This document shows, piece after piece, positions 10,709 to 21,767 of a DNA stretch of 64,000 nt. This stretch comes from Plumapathes pennacea (lineage: Eukaryota; Cnidaria; Anthozoa; Antipatharia; Myriopathidae). The notes beneath the pieces are model-generated. The model searched no databases. It had not been told where the DNA came from and worked only from the letters and a program-made list of their open reading frames with translations. Numbering within the stretch: the stretch's first letter is position 1; each line of letters starts with the position of its first letter. The stretch covers positions 5,328,501 to 5,392,500 of the forward strand of contig OZ038468.1 in assembly GCA_964036295.1 (NCBI GenBank), given 5' to 3'. A program made the translations under genes and the position numbers.

Positions 10709-10950
10709 TTATGATCTAACCACAGAAATTCTTCCGTTTCTAAGTGAAGTCCACATGTCCACAGCAAAGTCAAAGTCAAAGTTCTCCAGCTCTGGACCTT
10801 CTGTGGCAATCCTGATCACATGGTTCAATGTTTTGTTCTTGAGATTGCTTCTCAATCTTATCTTCACTCCCTTTAATGTTGAGGACACCCTCTCACTCTG
10901 CATTGCTTACTGGGGAGGTGAGGCAGATAGTGGCCAACTTAAAAAATAGG
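10709..10950 (-). pseudogene. hAT C-terminal dimerisation fragment
   Basis: Minus-strand reading gives LATICLTSPVSNAE, then ERVSSTLKGVKIRLRSNLKN and IRIATEGPELENFDFDFAV. This matches the layout of the C-terminal hAT dimerisation domain in ZNF862/C17orf113-like proteins (Pvsna.cER.FS..k..lRs.l). An in-frame stop replaces the Cys before ER, so it is decayed. The missing upstream parts of such a gene occur at 19440-19730, on the other side of the Helentron, suggesting the Helentron split one hAT gene. Confidence 0.6.
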
Positions 10951-11429
10951 CCTGCAATGCCTACATGTGGATACTGCAAGGCTTTGAAAATGACTTGTAA
11001 TGTATGTTGTGTTTTTCATTTGAAAACTTCTGACTGATATCAACAGTTTACTGAGAGAATTCAGGCCTTTGGCGCACACTGGAAATGTACAATAAAATAG
11101 TTATGGTGAATGAAAATCCCCAGCAATCAGAAAACATGACTGATAATAATTTTTGAGCTGTCATATAGCACAGGGTTTGATGAGACAGGCAATTATAACA
11201 AGGTAAAACAATAATATTGCTTTTAATTTTCTAAATTTACAAACTTGCATTCAACTACAATGTTACTTTTCAGTCAAAAGTTCAAGGGAAACTACAGTAT
11301 TTAGCAATGTAACAAATGCTCAACTACAACTATAACATAAGTAATGTAGCACTGCAAATAAGGTGTACTAACTTCTTGTGCTTTTACTTGACCAACAATA
11401 TCAACTGCATGGCAAATGGTAATATAATA

Positions 11430-12715
11430 TCAACTGCATTGTTGTGAACAGTACATGTAGATGTGCAAAGCTAAACTTTGATTGAAGACTGAAAAAAAGC
11501 AAAGCAGCACTTGTACTTCAGTAACTGTAAAGTACAGTAGAGCAATCCTTAGTTCCAGCACTGTAATGTTTTTCACGATTTTGGACTTTCTGTTGAAAGT
11601 TGCTTGCAGATTTGGTGGCAAAGACAGGGCTGCTTCAGTCAGTGAGTTTTCTGACCAAGAATTAGGTGTGCCAAAGGTGGCTTCTAGCAAGTGTTTCATA
11701 AGATCTGAAAACACAGTCAGCTCAACTTTGTCATGCCCAGACTTGAACAGTACCTGGACAAACCAGTTGCTGGGACAGGAAGACCTTTTTTGCTTGAGGT
11801 GGCAGTTTTGGCATTCTACAAAGGCTGACTGAGTGGTTTCCATTTTCTTGGAACACTTACAGCATGTGAGGTAGCAAGTTGCTTTCTTGATGCCCAAGAT
11901 CTCGCCTGTAATTGTGGTTGTGTCAGACTTATGTGTGGTAATGGCAAATACTTCTGTAAATGGGTCAGTTGCTGTAATGGTAGTACCATACTTGGCTGTA
12001 TTGACATATATCTCACTTGTGTAGCTGTCTTTCTTTACCCTCATATTGTGAAACATGTATGTGTTTCCATCTGCAACTGCATCCACAAAATCTTCCCACA
12101 AGATAACTTTCAGTGTTGCTGAGGGATCGACAAGGTCTGCTTCAACCATTCGTAGTTTCCCAGACTGGACATGTTGAACAGAGGTAAGGTGTATGACTTT
12201 CGCCCTGATAGTTATGAGTTGACCAATGCAAACTGAATTGATGGTGGACAATGTTATGGTGGTTGGTATTTCAATTCTTGTGAAGTCAATGTCTGGAAAA
12301 TGTTCGATTGAGACATCCTTCCCCATCCTTCCCCATGATGAGGTCTTCTATATTGGAGTTGGTGTCAACTTTAAACTTTTTCACTTTGACTGGGCTGTTG
12401 TTTTTGCTGTACTCAGAGAATTGTTTCCTTTTTGGAGGTGAGAAGCAAACTCCTCTCACATTTTTGATTTTCGTTTGTAACTGAAAATCAAAGTATCTTC
12501 CGTTTTTCAATGGAGATACATTCTGAAGATACCCTATGGCGACTCCATCTTTCAATGTTTCAATGTTTCAACAACAGACGGTTCTTCTTGCTCAATGTCT
12601 TCTTCGTGGCAGCTAGGGAGACCAGCAGACTTGTTGGCAGTTTCATCCAGATTAGAACCACTGGTGGCGGAGTCAAGATGTTCTACCTCATTTTGACTGT
12701 TGGAGGCCATTGTCG
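11430..12715 (-). pseudogene. Helentron RPA-like ssDNA-binding protein
   Basis: The gene begins with an ATG at 12715 and an acidic N-terminal tail. A first OB-fold follows (GYLQNVSPLKNGRYFDFQLQ, then VCFSPPKRKQF and SPVKVKKF), then further OB-fold parts (VEADLVDPSATLKVILWEDF) and an RPA1-C-like zinc ribbon with CCKC and CQNC pairs. RPA-like genes accompany many Helitrons and probably protect the single-stranded transposition intermediate. Two frameshifts break the frame. Each is a perfect short tandem duplication: 8 bp at 12553-12568 and 10 bp at 12315-12334; removing one copy restores the frame in each case. The C-terminus after about 11540 looks non-homologous. It lies downstream of the helicase gene in the same orientation. 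Confidence 0.8.
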
Positions 12716-13055
12716 TTACTTGTTAACTGTTAAAATGTGAAGCATACAGAAAAACATTAGGAAAATGTTACACAAAAAAGCTGCTAGACAAACAATATGA
12801 TACAATAACTATAGCTACGTGACTATAATATAAAACAGTACTTTTTTACATACCATTGTTTAACTGCTGGTGACTGGGATGAAGAAGCAACTAGGCATTC
12901 AATAGTAATAACATTGAATGTGCATATTTTGTGAGGTCTTTTTGCAAGCTCCATTTATTTCTAGCTCAAAACAGAAAAGTATGATGATACCTGGACTCTA
13001 GATTATTCTCTTATTTGAACTGTTGTCACCAAAAGTATATCAAGCTTGTGTTAAT

Positions 13056-13850
13056 TTATATTGTGAATTTTGCACGAAAATGTCTTTTTTTAAAATCTTC
13101 AAATAGTAATGCACATACTGATTTATGGTCAGAGAAGGTTTCTAAGATGTGTAAATTTACCTGAGAATCAGGCAAATTGGTATAAATGTGATCAATTGCT
13201 GTTCTGTTGTCTGTTGTATAAGAACATACTAGCTGTCTGTAATTATGATCCCTAATAAAAAGATTATACAAAGGAATTATGTGTATTTCACTTAACCAGT
13301 TTGCATTGAAATCTTCAATGTATACATTGTACTGGGAAGAAGAGGCCAGGATATTTCTTAAAGCTAAACACTTCTGTCCAACAGGGACTTTTGGCGAGCG
13401 ATAAATACATGTAAATGTTACATATGGCAGTGTCATGACTTTGAAAACAGTCATTTCTATCCCATTAGTGTTGGCACGGTATGGATACCCAGGGCAAAAA
13501 GGGATTCGACTGTATACTGCTGTACCTCCATACCCTCTAAAATTGCCACTAGAGTGACTGTCATTTCTAAATAAAGTATATCCATCAATAGCATACATCA
13601 TTATCTAAATGACTAAACTGTGTTTCTGAAAAGACATTTACATCAGTATTTGAGTAGTTTAGATCTTTGCGTACATCATCAATGTGTTTGTGCAGTGACC
13701 TTGCATTAAGAAAACAAAGCCGAAAATAGCTTTGGTGTGCCCTGTAAAGAGGGGACACAGAAAGCTTGAGGCGTGCTTCTGTTCGTAAATGCTCCATTTC
13801 AGCTTGCACATCTGTGCTCACTGTTATTTTGGCTTCACAAAGCTCAGTGA
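13056..13850 (-). pseudogene. Helentron endonuclease domain (EEP fold)
   Basis: This follows the helicase C-terminus (VTELCEAKI) in one frame. Catalytic landmarks of the exonuclease/endonuclease/phosphatase fold are present: Asn in LCFLNARSL, Glu in FSETQFS, GGTAVYS, EDFNANWL in place of the usual GDFN, Asp in AIDHIYTN, and SDHK. A frameshift between 13585 and 13601 splits it into two frames. In Helentrons this domain is thought to nick target DNA. Apart from the GDFN change the active-site residues survive, so the frameshift is the main visible lesion here. Confidence 0.8.
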
Positions 13851-16080
13851 CATACAGCCCCTCAATTGTAGTAACTCTACTTAGGCCTACATATGTATGT
13901 GAGGTATTGCTCTTCTAGTGTCAAAGTTGACAACAATGCTAGTCTCAGTATCTCCTTGTGATCTGTGTATTGTTTTTGCAGCTGCAGGGTGCAATGGAAA
14001 CTGTTTTCTGACTACCTGTGCAGTTCTATTTCTACCTACTGCAAATTTAATAGTTTAAGGCATAATTGGAGTCCATGTAGCTTCAATACCTTGCACATAT
14101 AGGTTTCTGTTTTCATGGCGAGTTTTTTCTCCAACATGAGGATGGTCAAACTGTACACATATGATTCCAGATGGTTTATCACTTTGATGTAGTTTTATCC
14201 TCTTAATGACGTTACCAGCACCATTTGTCATGCCATCTTCAGTTCGCACATTTATGGCTATTTCTGTTCTTTCTCCTTCTGCCAGCTGAAGGTTGGAAAT
14301 TATTTGTTTTGTTTTCCTGGGGTCATGTGGTATCTGCTTCATGGTTTTATCTTTAAGCTTTGCAGAGTTGGCTCCTACAACACTATCTTGTGCTTTGATG
14401 GTATACTTGTCACCACATGCCGCATGGTGGACTATTATTGAACTCATTAACCTTGATGTTTTGAATGAACAAGTGAGGTATATGTATCGGGTAGTTAACA
14501 TGTATCTGTCATGTCTTCTCATATGCTTCTTTCCTTGATTTTCAGAATATCACCTTGGGTATGTTTACCTTCTCGTAATCTGTAATTTCAGCAAACACTT
14601 CATTTTCCTTTTGCCTCATAATCTCTTGAAGCTCAAACATTTTGAAATGTTTTTTGTCACAGATTAGGAGCGAGAATTGCATATTCTGAGTTGTCCATGT
14701 TTTTAAATATGTACCCATCCATAACAGGTTGAAGTTAAAATAAATCACCAATTGCAATTATACTAACACCACCAAAGTCTTCTTTTGCTGCCTTTGATAT
14801 CTTTCAGTATATTGTTGATCTGTACATTAAACATGGTATTGCCAACCATTGAAATTTCATCAAGGAAAATTAGTTTTACACCTCCTAGTTGAGTTCTGAG
14901 AGTATTTGGTCTGCTTGAATCAAGAGGTTTGTAATTCTTAAGAGACTGGCATGCTGGTATTGCCAGAGAGCTGTGTATAGTATTACCCTTGATATGGTAA
15001 GCAGCTTTTCCAGTTGGGGCTAGCAGTGATACTTTGACTTCATGGAAGTCATCACCAGCTCTAGTGTTGTAATACTTCAGTGCAGCCTGATATAGTGCTT
15101 TTGTTACATGTGATTTACCCACCCCTGCTTCTTCACTCAAAAAGCAGTGGAATGGTTCATCTGATGTTTTAATGAGATGCAAGATATGATAGAAGAATTC
15201 CTTTTGCTCTTTGTTTAACATTTGCACAATTTGTCTGTACTCATGGTCTTGTAACTCATTTAATATAAGTTTGTCACTATTTGAGGCAGTGGAAGGAATT
15301 CCAATGTCCAAATCATAGCCTTCATTGAAATCAGGGTGCAAGTCTTGCATGCCCTCAGCATTATCTTGGTATTCCATGTTCTGTGTAACCGGTGCTATCA
15401 GGTCATAATGATCACCAGACTCTTCAATATCATTCAAGTGTTCTTGGATGTCATTAAGGTCTTCATCACAAACTGCATATAGTTTCATTTGTTCATCTAT
15501 CATATCTTTCAGAAGAAAGTAGTGTTCTTGATATGAAGAATAATTACCAATCAAGTCAGTTTCTTCATTTCTCCATGGGGTGAACAGCATGATCAGTTCA
15601 CGGTAATGCTTCTCTGGATCTACTTGTTTCTTAAAGTGAACACTTCTAATAATTCTAGCTTTTGATCGTTTCTTGTTCTTTGGAGGTTCACAGCTCAGTT
15701 CATCATAAGCATCATCATCATTTTTTTCATCAACAGCTGTTTCTACTGGCAGATCATCAATATCAACTTGATAGGGCTTCTTTAGATATGGTTTCCCAGT
15801 AGAGTCATACCATGCTGCCCAGTCTGCAAGTGTCACATGTTCAAGGCTTAAGTGACGCTTTGTGTACCTCTTTAACAGCCCACTAGTGTAAATTTCCTCA
15901 CAATCATCTTCCATTTCTTGGATGTCATTTATGGACTTCAAAAGTTGAACTCTCTGTTCAGGAGGTGATGTATTAATGAATATAACTTGATGAGATGATT
16001 TTCTCATTGGTAGCTGTAATACGATATAGACAGCTTCTTGTGCACTGATTTCTACATTAAGAAATTTATTGCCAATGTCT
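13851..16080 (-). pseudogene. Helentron PIF1-type helicase
   Basis: The main frame (14763-16007) contains Walker A EEAGVGKSHVTKAL (Lys298, Ser299) and Walker B LIFLDEISM (Asp383, Glu384), plus the LLAPTGKAAY motif. Downstream pieces in other frames continue the family: MFELQEIMRQK (14600s), AINVRTEDGMTNGAGN (14250s), and after 14050 the motif-VI area (TIHRSQGDTE and VGLSRVTTIEG). The helicase would unwind DNA during rolling-circle transposition. At least two frameshifts fall between 14757 and 14040, and a stop near 14055, so it cannot be made intact. The GG normally before AGVGKS is EE here. Confidence 0.85.
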
Positions 16081-16945
16081 CTTGTTGTTTTATGGTAGAA
16101 TTTCCTTTTCTAGCTTCATCACATACAGTTCGCAAAAGTTCACTCATTACTTTCTGTGCTTTAGAGATATGTGATGCAATGTACGTAGCACATGCATAAA
16201 CATCTAAAACAAACTATATGTCCATGTTTGCTCTCCATGCACCAAGACAAGCAGTATTGTAATTATTGATTCTCAACTCATTTGGCTGTCTCTTTAAAAA
16301 TATTGTTGGAGTATTAAGATGTGATCTCACAGCAAGCAGATAATTTTCTTCCGTTACTTTCAACTTTACCTGTAACTGGTTAAATGATATATTTTAACCT
16401 TTCATGTCATTTAATTGTTTCTTGATAGATTTCCAAGTATCTTTGTAACATTTTAATTCACTTTTTTGAATATCACTATCAAGAGGATAGAGAATTTGTG
16501 TACAACTCATAGGTGGCTGTGGGTAATTAAAACGACATTCAGTTTTAGACTTTTTTTGACATGTGTGTGAATGCCTGTGGGTTTGGTTGTTTACAAGTTC
16601 AAGTAGTTCAGGTTTATTAGTTGGTTTTTCACAGCTAATTATTTTGTCAACAAATGCTATGACTTTATCATCACTATCAACACCAAATACTGGTGCATCT
16701 TCCAGCCATATCAACATATGGATATGAGGTGAACCTCTCTGCTGATACTCAACTCTGTAAAACCACTCTGCAATTTTGCCTAAAGGGGCAAGATTGCTTA
16801 TGAGAAATTTTTTTAGAAATTGACTTACTTGATAGTCAAAATGTCTTGCACATGTGACTGGATCACTTTGAATAAGCCTACACTTTTCCTGCCAGTTCAT
16901 ATTTTCTAGTTCAGTGTTATATTTTCTAGTTCAGTATTCTTTATT
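16081..16945 (-). pseudogene. Helentron Rep (HUH) domain
   Basis: The frame 16394-16900 has CARHFDYQVSQFLK and the HUH motif RGSPHIHMLIW (His59, His61), then the His/Cys-rich THRHSHTCQKKSKTEC region. Beyond a frameshift, about 16270-16140 reads AWRANMDI, a stop, then FVLDVYACATYIASHISKAQ, the tyrosine-bearing motif. The Rep would nick and ligate single strands at the transposon ends. A nonsense codon (TAG, plus-strand 16214-16216) sits just before the Tyr motif where the sister element has CAG. A 20-bp tandem duplication at 16899-16938 sits at the broken N-terminal junction. Confidence 0.85.
16899..16938. repeat. 20-bp tandem duplication in Helentron Rep
   Basis: atattttctagttcagtgtt is followed directly by a second copy with one mismatch. 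Being 20 bp it changes the reading frame. Confidence 0.9.
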
Positions 16946-16946
16946 A

Positions 16947-17954
16947 TCAAGAAGTTTCCCAAGTATTTTCAGGAGATGAGGCCACTGTGTTTCTGCTGAA
17001 GAGACTACAAAACAATGAGGCAGGACCCAACTGTCTGATCATTGCAAATATATCTTTCTTAGCCTTTTCAAAATATGGGGGTGAACCACGCAATGCTCGT
17101 AAAAACTTAAAACCCTCATTATGGTGAATTAATTTCTCCAGTGCTCCTGGGTTTTTCAACTCCCCTGCTTTCATTGTTCTGTTATTTCCTTTGCATTTCC
17201 TTAGGGCAACTTGAGATTTTCCCAGCATAATCTTCATTTGCAGCTTTTTTGTTTTAAAGAATATATTTTTCACACACATAGCGGCTCTTCGGTCTGAACG
17301 TCTTAATTCAGATTTACAAATGTCACTATAATGAACAGCTGCAAGCCTATTTTCACTATCAGGTCTTTTCTGGCCTAGGAATATGCCAGGATACGCTAGT
17401 TCTTCAGAATATTTATCTCTGAATACACTAAGGGGTGTGCTACCCTCAGCTGGTGCAACACTGAGAATGTGCTGACGCTCACTATCTTCCATGAAATCTT
17501 TGGCAGTTAACAAAGTATCAATAACACCAGCAGGTATTTCTGTCTCATCTTCACTCCACTCCTCTTCATTGTTTGTTTCTGTTGCACTGTCAACATTTGT
17601 ATCACAATCCATATCATTTGACTTGTCCTCTTGTTGTTCAATATTGCATTCATATATATTAGCATTATTGTCTGCCCAATTTTGATTCAACTTAATGCCC
17701 TCTTCTCTGTAGAGACTACTGTTACCCACAAGATAGTTGGCTGCTTCCAGTACTTTGTGTGGTCTAACATTTAAGGATAATGCTGCACTCTTATACTGTG
17801 ATCTTTTTAGGTTGACTTTGATTGTTCCAGTTTCATCTGGTAATCTGGGCAACATGCTTATACTATTTGTGACATTCACTGGTACATTTACATTATTCCC
17901 ACTGATTTTGAATTGCTTTCTTCTTGGAGCTTGCATGAGTTTTTGAAATGCCAA
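16947..17954 (-). pseudogene. Helentron N-terminal (Helitron-like N) region
   Basis: A 335-residue open frame matches the region before the Rep core in Helitron/Helentron proteins: YPGIFLGQKR, VHYSDICKSELRRSDRRAA, then FLRALRGSPPYFEKAKKD and FAMIRQLGPASLF. The first half (MLPRLPDETGTIKVNLKR) fits the DUF6570-like part. The function of this part is not well known; it precedes the HUH nuclease. The frame shifts near its end (after FCSLFS), where the expected sequence continues in another frame. Confidence 0.8.
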
Positions 17955-17975
17955 TCGAGGAGCAAGTAGTCTACA

Positions 17976-18676
17976 CTACAACTCATTTAGGTCAAAAAAT
18001 GCAGGTTTTGGTGGGAACTGCATTCCATTCGCAGCAGCACAAGGTGGAACTTTACTCTTTGCTAAGAAATGATGGCATGACCTACACAACCATTCCAAAT
18101 TATTCACACTTTTCTTATTTAGTAGATACTTGTCAATATCAGGATTAGAATGTCTCAGCGTTTCAGCAGGTTGCACACTGTGTTTATACCACAACTGGTC
18201 ACAGGAAGTGCATATGTACATTGGTCCTTTAGAAACAATATCATGAAACTTTGATATCAAGTTTTGTTGAGATGCTGATTCTGTTGAAGCTGAATATTAT
18301 GTTGCAATGCACTTTGTTCCAATCCGTTATCATCACCATCAGTAGCATTTAAATGAAAGTGCTCATTTTGAGCCTTCTTCTGTTTGGACTGTTTTGTGTT
18401 CCTATATTTCCTCATGTAAGCATTTTTCTTCTGTTTATCCTCAGTTTGCCGTTTTGTTTTTAAGTATTTCCTCATGTAAGCATTCCTTTCAGTATTTAAG
18501 GCATACATCTGGTTATTGTCAGCTTGCCGTTTTCTTTTCTTATATCCTCTCACGTAAGCGTTCCTCTTATCCTTAATTGCTGGGTGTGATTTATTTGTAA
18601 AGGCACTTTCCTTTATTTCAAGTGTATTTGAATCAAAGAATAATGGTACTGTTGACACAATGGTATTCATCCACAT
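17976..18676 (-). pseudogene. Helentron linker with NAYMRKY repeats and Cys pairs
   Basis: Two overlapping frames form this part. The first (18257-18676) carries three imperfect copies of the motif NAYxRxYxxxKR, each encoded by a DNA repeat with words like tttcctcatgtaagcatt near 18408, 18468 and 18545. The second (17976-18260) has GPMYICTSCDQLWYKHSV and LEWLCRSCHHFL, Cys pairs typical of the DUF6570 region. A frameshift near 18265 separates them. The basic repeats may bind nucleic acid. Confidence 0.7.
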
Positions 18677-19130
18677 GACCTAAACAAGTAACTCTTGGTT
18701 CCTGTATTGGACTTACTGCTTCTATCACATTAAACTCTGCAAAATGCTGATGTGATTCAACAATGTGTATTCGTAAATTCAGTTTGTCTGCAATAGCCTG
18801 TATCATGAGCCCATCAGTCCATGTTCCGTGTCTAGAGATATTAGCCAGATATTCCATCCAGGAATTATTGGTGTTACTTTTGATGAAACGTTTAGGATTT
18901 TCATTCAAGTACTCAATGCCAGCAGCTCGGATATCCAAGTGAAAATTTGAATCAGAATATAACTGATGTGAAAGAGCTTTAAAAAAACAGTCGCCTGCAC
19001 CACCAACATCAAGTGGTCTTAAACCCAGTTGATGTAACCTTAATCCCCAAACGGGGCTCAATATCGATTTGCATGTGTTCTTTGGTCCTTCTTGCCATAA
19101 GATTTGGCGTTGTTTCTCATTGAATGCATC
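18633..19130 (-). pseudogene. Helentron OTU cysteine protease domain
   Basis: The frame reads VGGAGDCFFKALSHQLY, containing the catalytic Cys (GDCFF), and ends with VDEYHC, which holds the catalytic His. OTU domains are deubiquitinase-like proteases carried at the N-terminus of many Helentrons. The frame is open upstream to a splice acceptor at 19131-19132. Right after the His motif a small indel near 18660 shifts the frame. The active-site residues themselves look intact. Confidence 0.8.
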
Positions 19131-19216
19131 CTATTAGAACTTGAAAGATATTTTGGAAACCTTTCATTTGACCAGTTTGGTACATGCTAGCAAAATTCAT
19201 TCATAAAATTACTCAC
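19131..19216 (-). other. Predicted 86-bp intron of Helentron gene
   Basis: On the minus strand GCTTTG|GTGAGT forms the donor at 19216 and CTAATAG|GATGC the acceptor at 19131. Joining the two exons gives a continuous frame from ATG 19234 (MVFAAL then DAFNEKQ) into the OTU domain. Upstream the same frame stays open to 19375. GT and AG are both present; splicing is inferred. Confidence 0.6.
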
Positions 19217-19439
19217 CAAAGCAGCAAACACCATGGACCGAACAAAAAGCAATGCCACGCCACGCCACGCCTGTGGAACCTTCGTCTGTTGTTCGCGAAA
19301 CTTAGGCTGTTGTTCGCCTCCAGCTCTGATTGGGTTACTTGCGCAGGTGAAATGTTCTGACGGGATTATCTTCACTTCGATTGGTGTTCCGATTTATCCA
19401 TTGTTAGCTTATCTTACATTCGGAAACTCGCACGATGAC

Positions 19440-19730
19440 AGTTGCAGTATCCACAAAAAGGTTTGGATCCTGTAGATGCTTGGGATAAAAAATTGTGAAG
19501 GCTGTCAGCAAATCCACATCAGGATATCTCTGGTCCAGGTTGACCAGAAGAGCATCAACGAATGGCTTCTTAATCTGAGAGAAAAAATTTCATGTTTCTG
19601 GAGTTAAATTATAGCATTGTACTTTTACCTCATTAACAAAAGTTTCTTTTGCATTCACTTGGACTGTGATGTTAACATCCTTGAGCTCTTCTCGTAGCAA
19701 GTGATCTGCTTGTCTCTCCTGGGTTCCGGC
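19440..19730 (-). pseudogene. hAT (ZNF862-like) fragment with two exons
   Basis: The minus strand reads ERQADHLLREELKDVNITV and KETFVNE up to a GTAAAA donor. After about 55 bp with a TTTTTCTCTCAG acceptor it continues IKKPFVDALLVNLDQRYPD and LLTAFTIFYPKHL. This layout resembles the central part of ZNF862/C17orf113-type hAT proteins (pf.dall.nL..Rfpd). The matching C-terminal part lies at 10709-10950 beyond the Helentron, in the same orientation. Confidence 0.5.
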
Positions 19731-19739
19731 ATGGCCCCT

Positions 19740-20154
19740 CAATACCAAAACTCTAGCTCAGGTGGCTTGCAACAGGGGGTGCACTTAAAGCAAGTCCAAA
19801 CTTTCTGCCTGGAATAGACAACTCAGATTACTGAACTGGGGTATAGTGTCACACATGCGAAAACTGGCTTAGTTAAATAAATGTGTAATTTCCTAAAAAG
19901 ACACCAGCCAGCTATGAACAAATCTATCATGGCTATGATTACCAATTGAGTTTAAACTTCCGCTGTGCCCCTAGTGGCTGATGGTATTCCTTGACTTTAC
20001 CATTTCTATCTCTAAAGTACGAGCCACTCGTCTCTTAACTCCAAGAATACCGGGGCTAGAGGTGATAAAGCTGCTCAAATCTTCTGCGTGGAAAATGCAT
20101 TTGAGTCTTGAAAAAATATTCATTGTTGTAAAGTGAAAAAGAAATTTAATCCGA
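19740..20154. other. Unassigned sequence
   Basis: Nothing recognisable apart from short frames. It may hold decayed upstream hAT or Rep-like sequence. Confidence 0.3.
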
Positions 20155-21767
20155 CTAAAGGGAGGTGTCATTAACCTCTTTCAGCCATTGGAGGAAAGTT
20201 AAATCTTCCAACAAAAGTGGACGTTGCCTGTTAAAGGAGTTTAAAGCAGTTTTGTTTTGAGCAGCTTGATCATTCCTTGTTACAGGATACTGTTTTGTTC
20301 TACTACAAGTCGAGGCTGTCTGACGAAAGACAAAGAAAACCACATTGTCGGTTAACAAGGTTTTAGGCAGTAAAGATATTGAAAGCTGCTTGAAACGGGT
20401 TTACATGCTTTGAGTACAGGCTGTAAATGTCGATGGCATTGTGCCATTTGGAAACATGATTACACGTAACATAGGACCATAGATTTGCCATTATTTGTCT
20501 GAACATTTGTGTGACATTGCAAGGTAGGCAGAATTGTGTTAATGTATGCCCAGAGGTTCCGTTCAAATGCGTCTATCGGATGGATAACCTTAATGGAGTG
20601 ATCTTCATCTTTACCATGTGAGTTGCTCAATCTTCCACGTTAAAACAGGGACTTTTATCTTTCGACTTTTAAATTCTGTAGGCAAGAAAGGCGAAGTCCA
20701 CATTGTCCTGCTTCAGAATGTCAGCTTAAGTCTTGTTGTTTCCTTTGCGGATGATGGGAATTGTTGAACAGGTGTGTAGTCCACCAGGCGGAGTTGGACC
20801 CACAAAGATAGCCTCTTATAATCTGTTCAAGGCTGTTGGCTATGTGAATCGTTTTGGGTCCAGCTATCTGTGTAGGTCCAAGACCCGATTGTTCTCGAAT
20901 TTGTTGTAACCAAAGAGGAAAAGGAAAAGACCATCGAATGGTGAAATTGTTATAAAAATAGAGAAGGAAGGCCGTACTGTGAAACTGCATCTAGCAGAAG
21001 GCAATGCTGCCACTGCCAGTAACTGGAAGAGAAGGTTTTGCTGTCAAGGACCCTATGGGGTGAACACTTTAATACCCTGGCACTTTGTATGGCCCATGTT
21101 ATGGTCTTGAACAGCCACCGATCGTGTTGAAAATGAACAAGTTCAAAGAAACAAGTATAGTCCAAAATGTTGGAAAATGCTTTGTACAAAAAAGGTATCT
21201 TTCCACTTTCACAACTTTCTCTCTTGGTTTAGAAGACTCGCACCAAGAAGTGAATGGATGCAAAGAAGGCCAAAGCATACATTCCAACCCCTCCATCTGA
21301 AACATTTCAGAAATATTTATTCTCTTGTTTGATGACAATATTTCAATACCTAGATCTATGAACTTTTTGTACAAAGACCTAGAGCATATCTCAGTAGGAA
21401 ATCGTAAGCAACTGAGCATCTTTGAAAATCATTTCGATCTGCAGGGCCAGTCTGCTTGCTTTGGCCTTGCTTTCTTTGTAAAATTAAAAGGAAGGATTTG
21501 CCTTTGTAATAAATGGCAGTTTTTGCAGTACGACCATCAAAGAAATTTAATCCAGAAAGACAAGTTATGCACAGTGGTTTGTCTGACATTACTTCGTTCC
21601 AAGTGATTGACTTTGTGTGACTCCAGGAATTGCTGTTTCTCTGTTGCAATTCTGTTCTGGTAAGCCTCATTTTCTTGAGTAAATTTGAGTTGTAATTCTT
21701 GCAGATTAGGTTTCTTTATGATCACATTTATGATCATATTTGTTTGGCGTTGGGACCAATGTGTCAT
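20155..21767 (-). pseudogene. Rep-like protein family (FPFPxWL type), copy 1
   Basis: Overlapping minus-strand frames give one broken protein. In order: VHNLSFWIKFL; LSSNKRINISEMFQMEGLEC and LWPSLHPFTSWCESS; FKTITWAIQSAR, VLDSKTFSSSYWQWQHCLLL and AVSQYGLPSLFL; WSFPFPLWLQQIREQSGLGP; GYLCGSNSAWWTTHLFNN; then IHPIDAFERNLWAYINTILP; and a late VSKWHNAID block. The same series occurs at 29403-30453, so this is a real family. The late block resembles the Tyr-bearing YVSK motif of Helitron-like Rep proteins, so I infer a rolling-circle replicase relative; no clear HUH motif survives. Many frameshifts make it dead. Confidence 0.5.

Larger units (their letters stand above)
10955..19460 (-). mobile_element. 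Helentron (Helitron2-type) element 1
   Basis: The block has the complete Helentron gene order on the minus strand: OTU protease, Arg/Lys-rich and Cys-rich N-terminal region, HUH Rep, PIF1-type helicase fused to an apurinic-like endonuclease, then a separate RPA-like gene. An endonuclease fused after the helicase distinguishes Helentrons from canonical Helitrons. Boundaries are inferred: hAT fragments lie on both sides (10709-10950 and 19440-19730), and a 14-bp inverted motif, tgtggatactgcaa, occurs on the plus strand near 10965 and on the minus strand near 19457. Several frameshifts and at least one nonsense codon show it is inactive. Confidence 0.8.

Noticed and set aside
13056-13821. Stand-alone LINE endonuclease
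   Set aside because: The frame is continuous with the helicase C-terminus, so it is the Helentron endonuclease rather than a LINE fragment.
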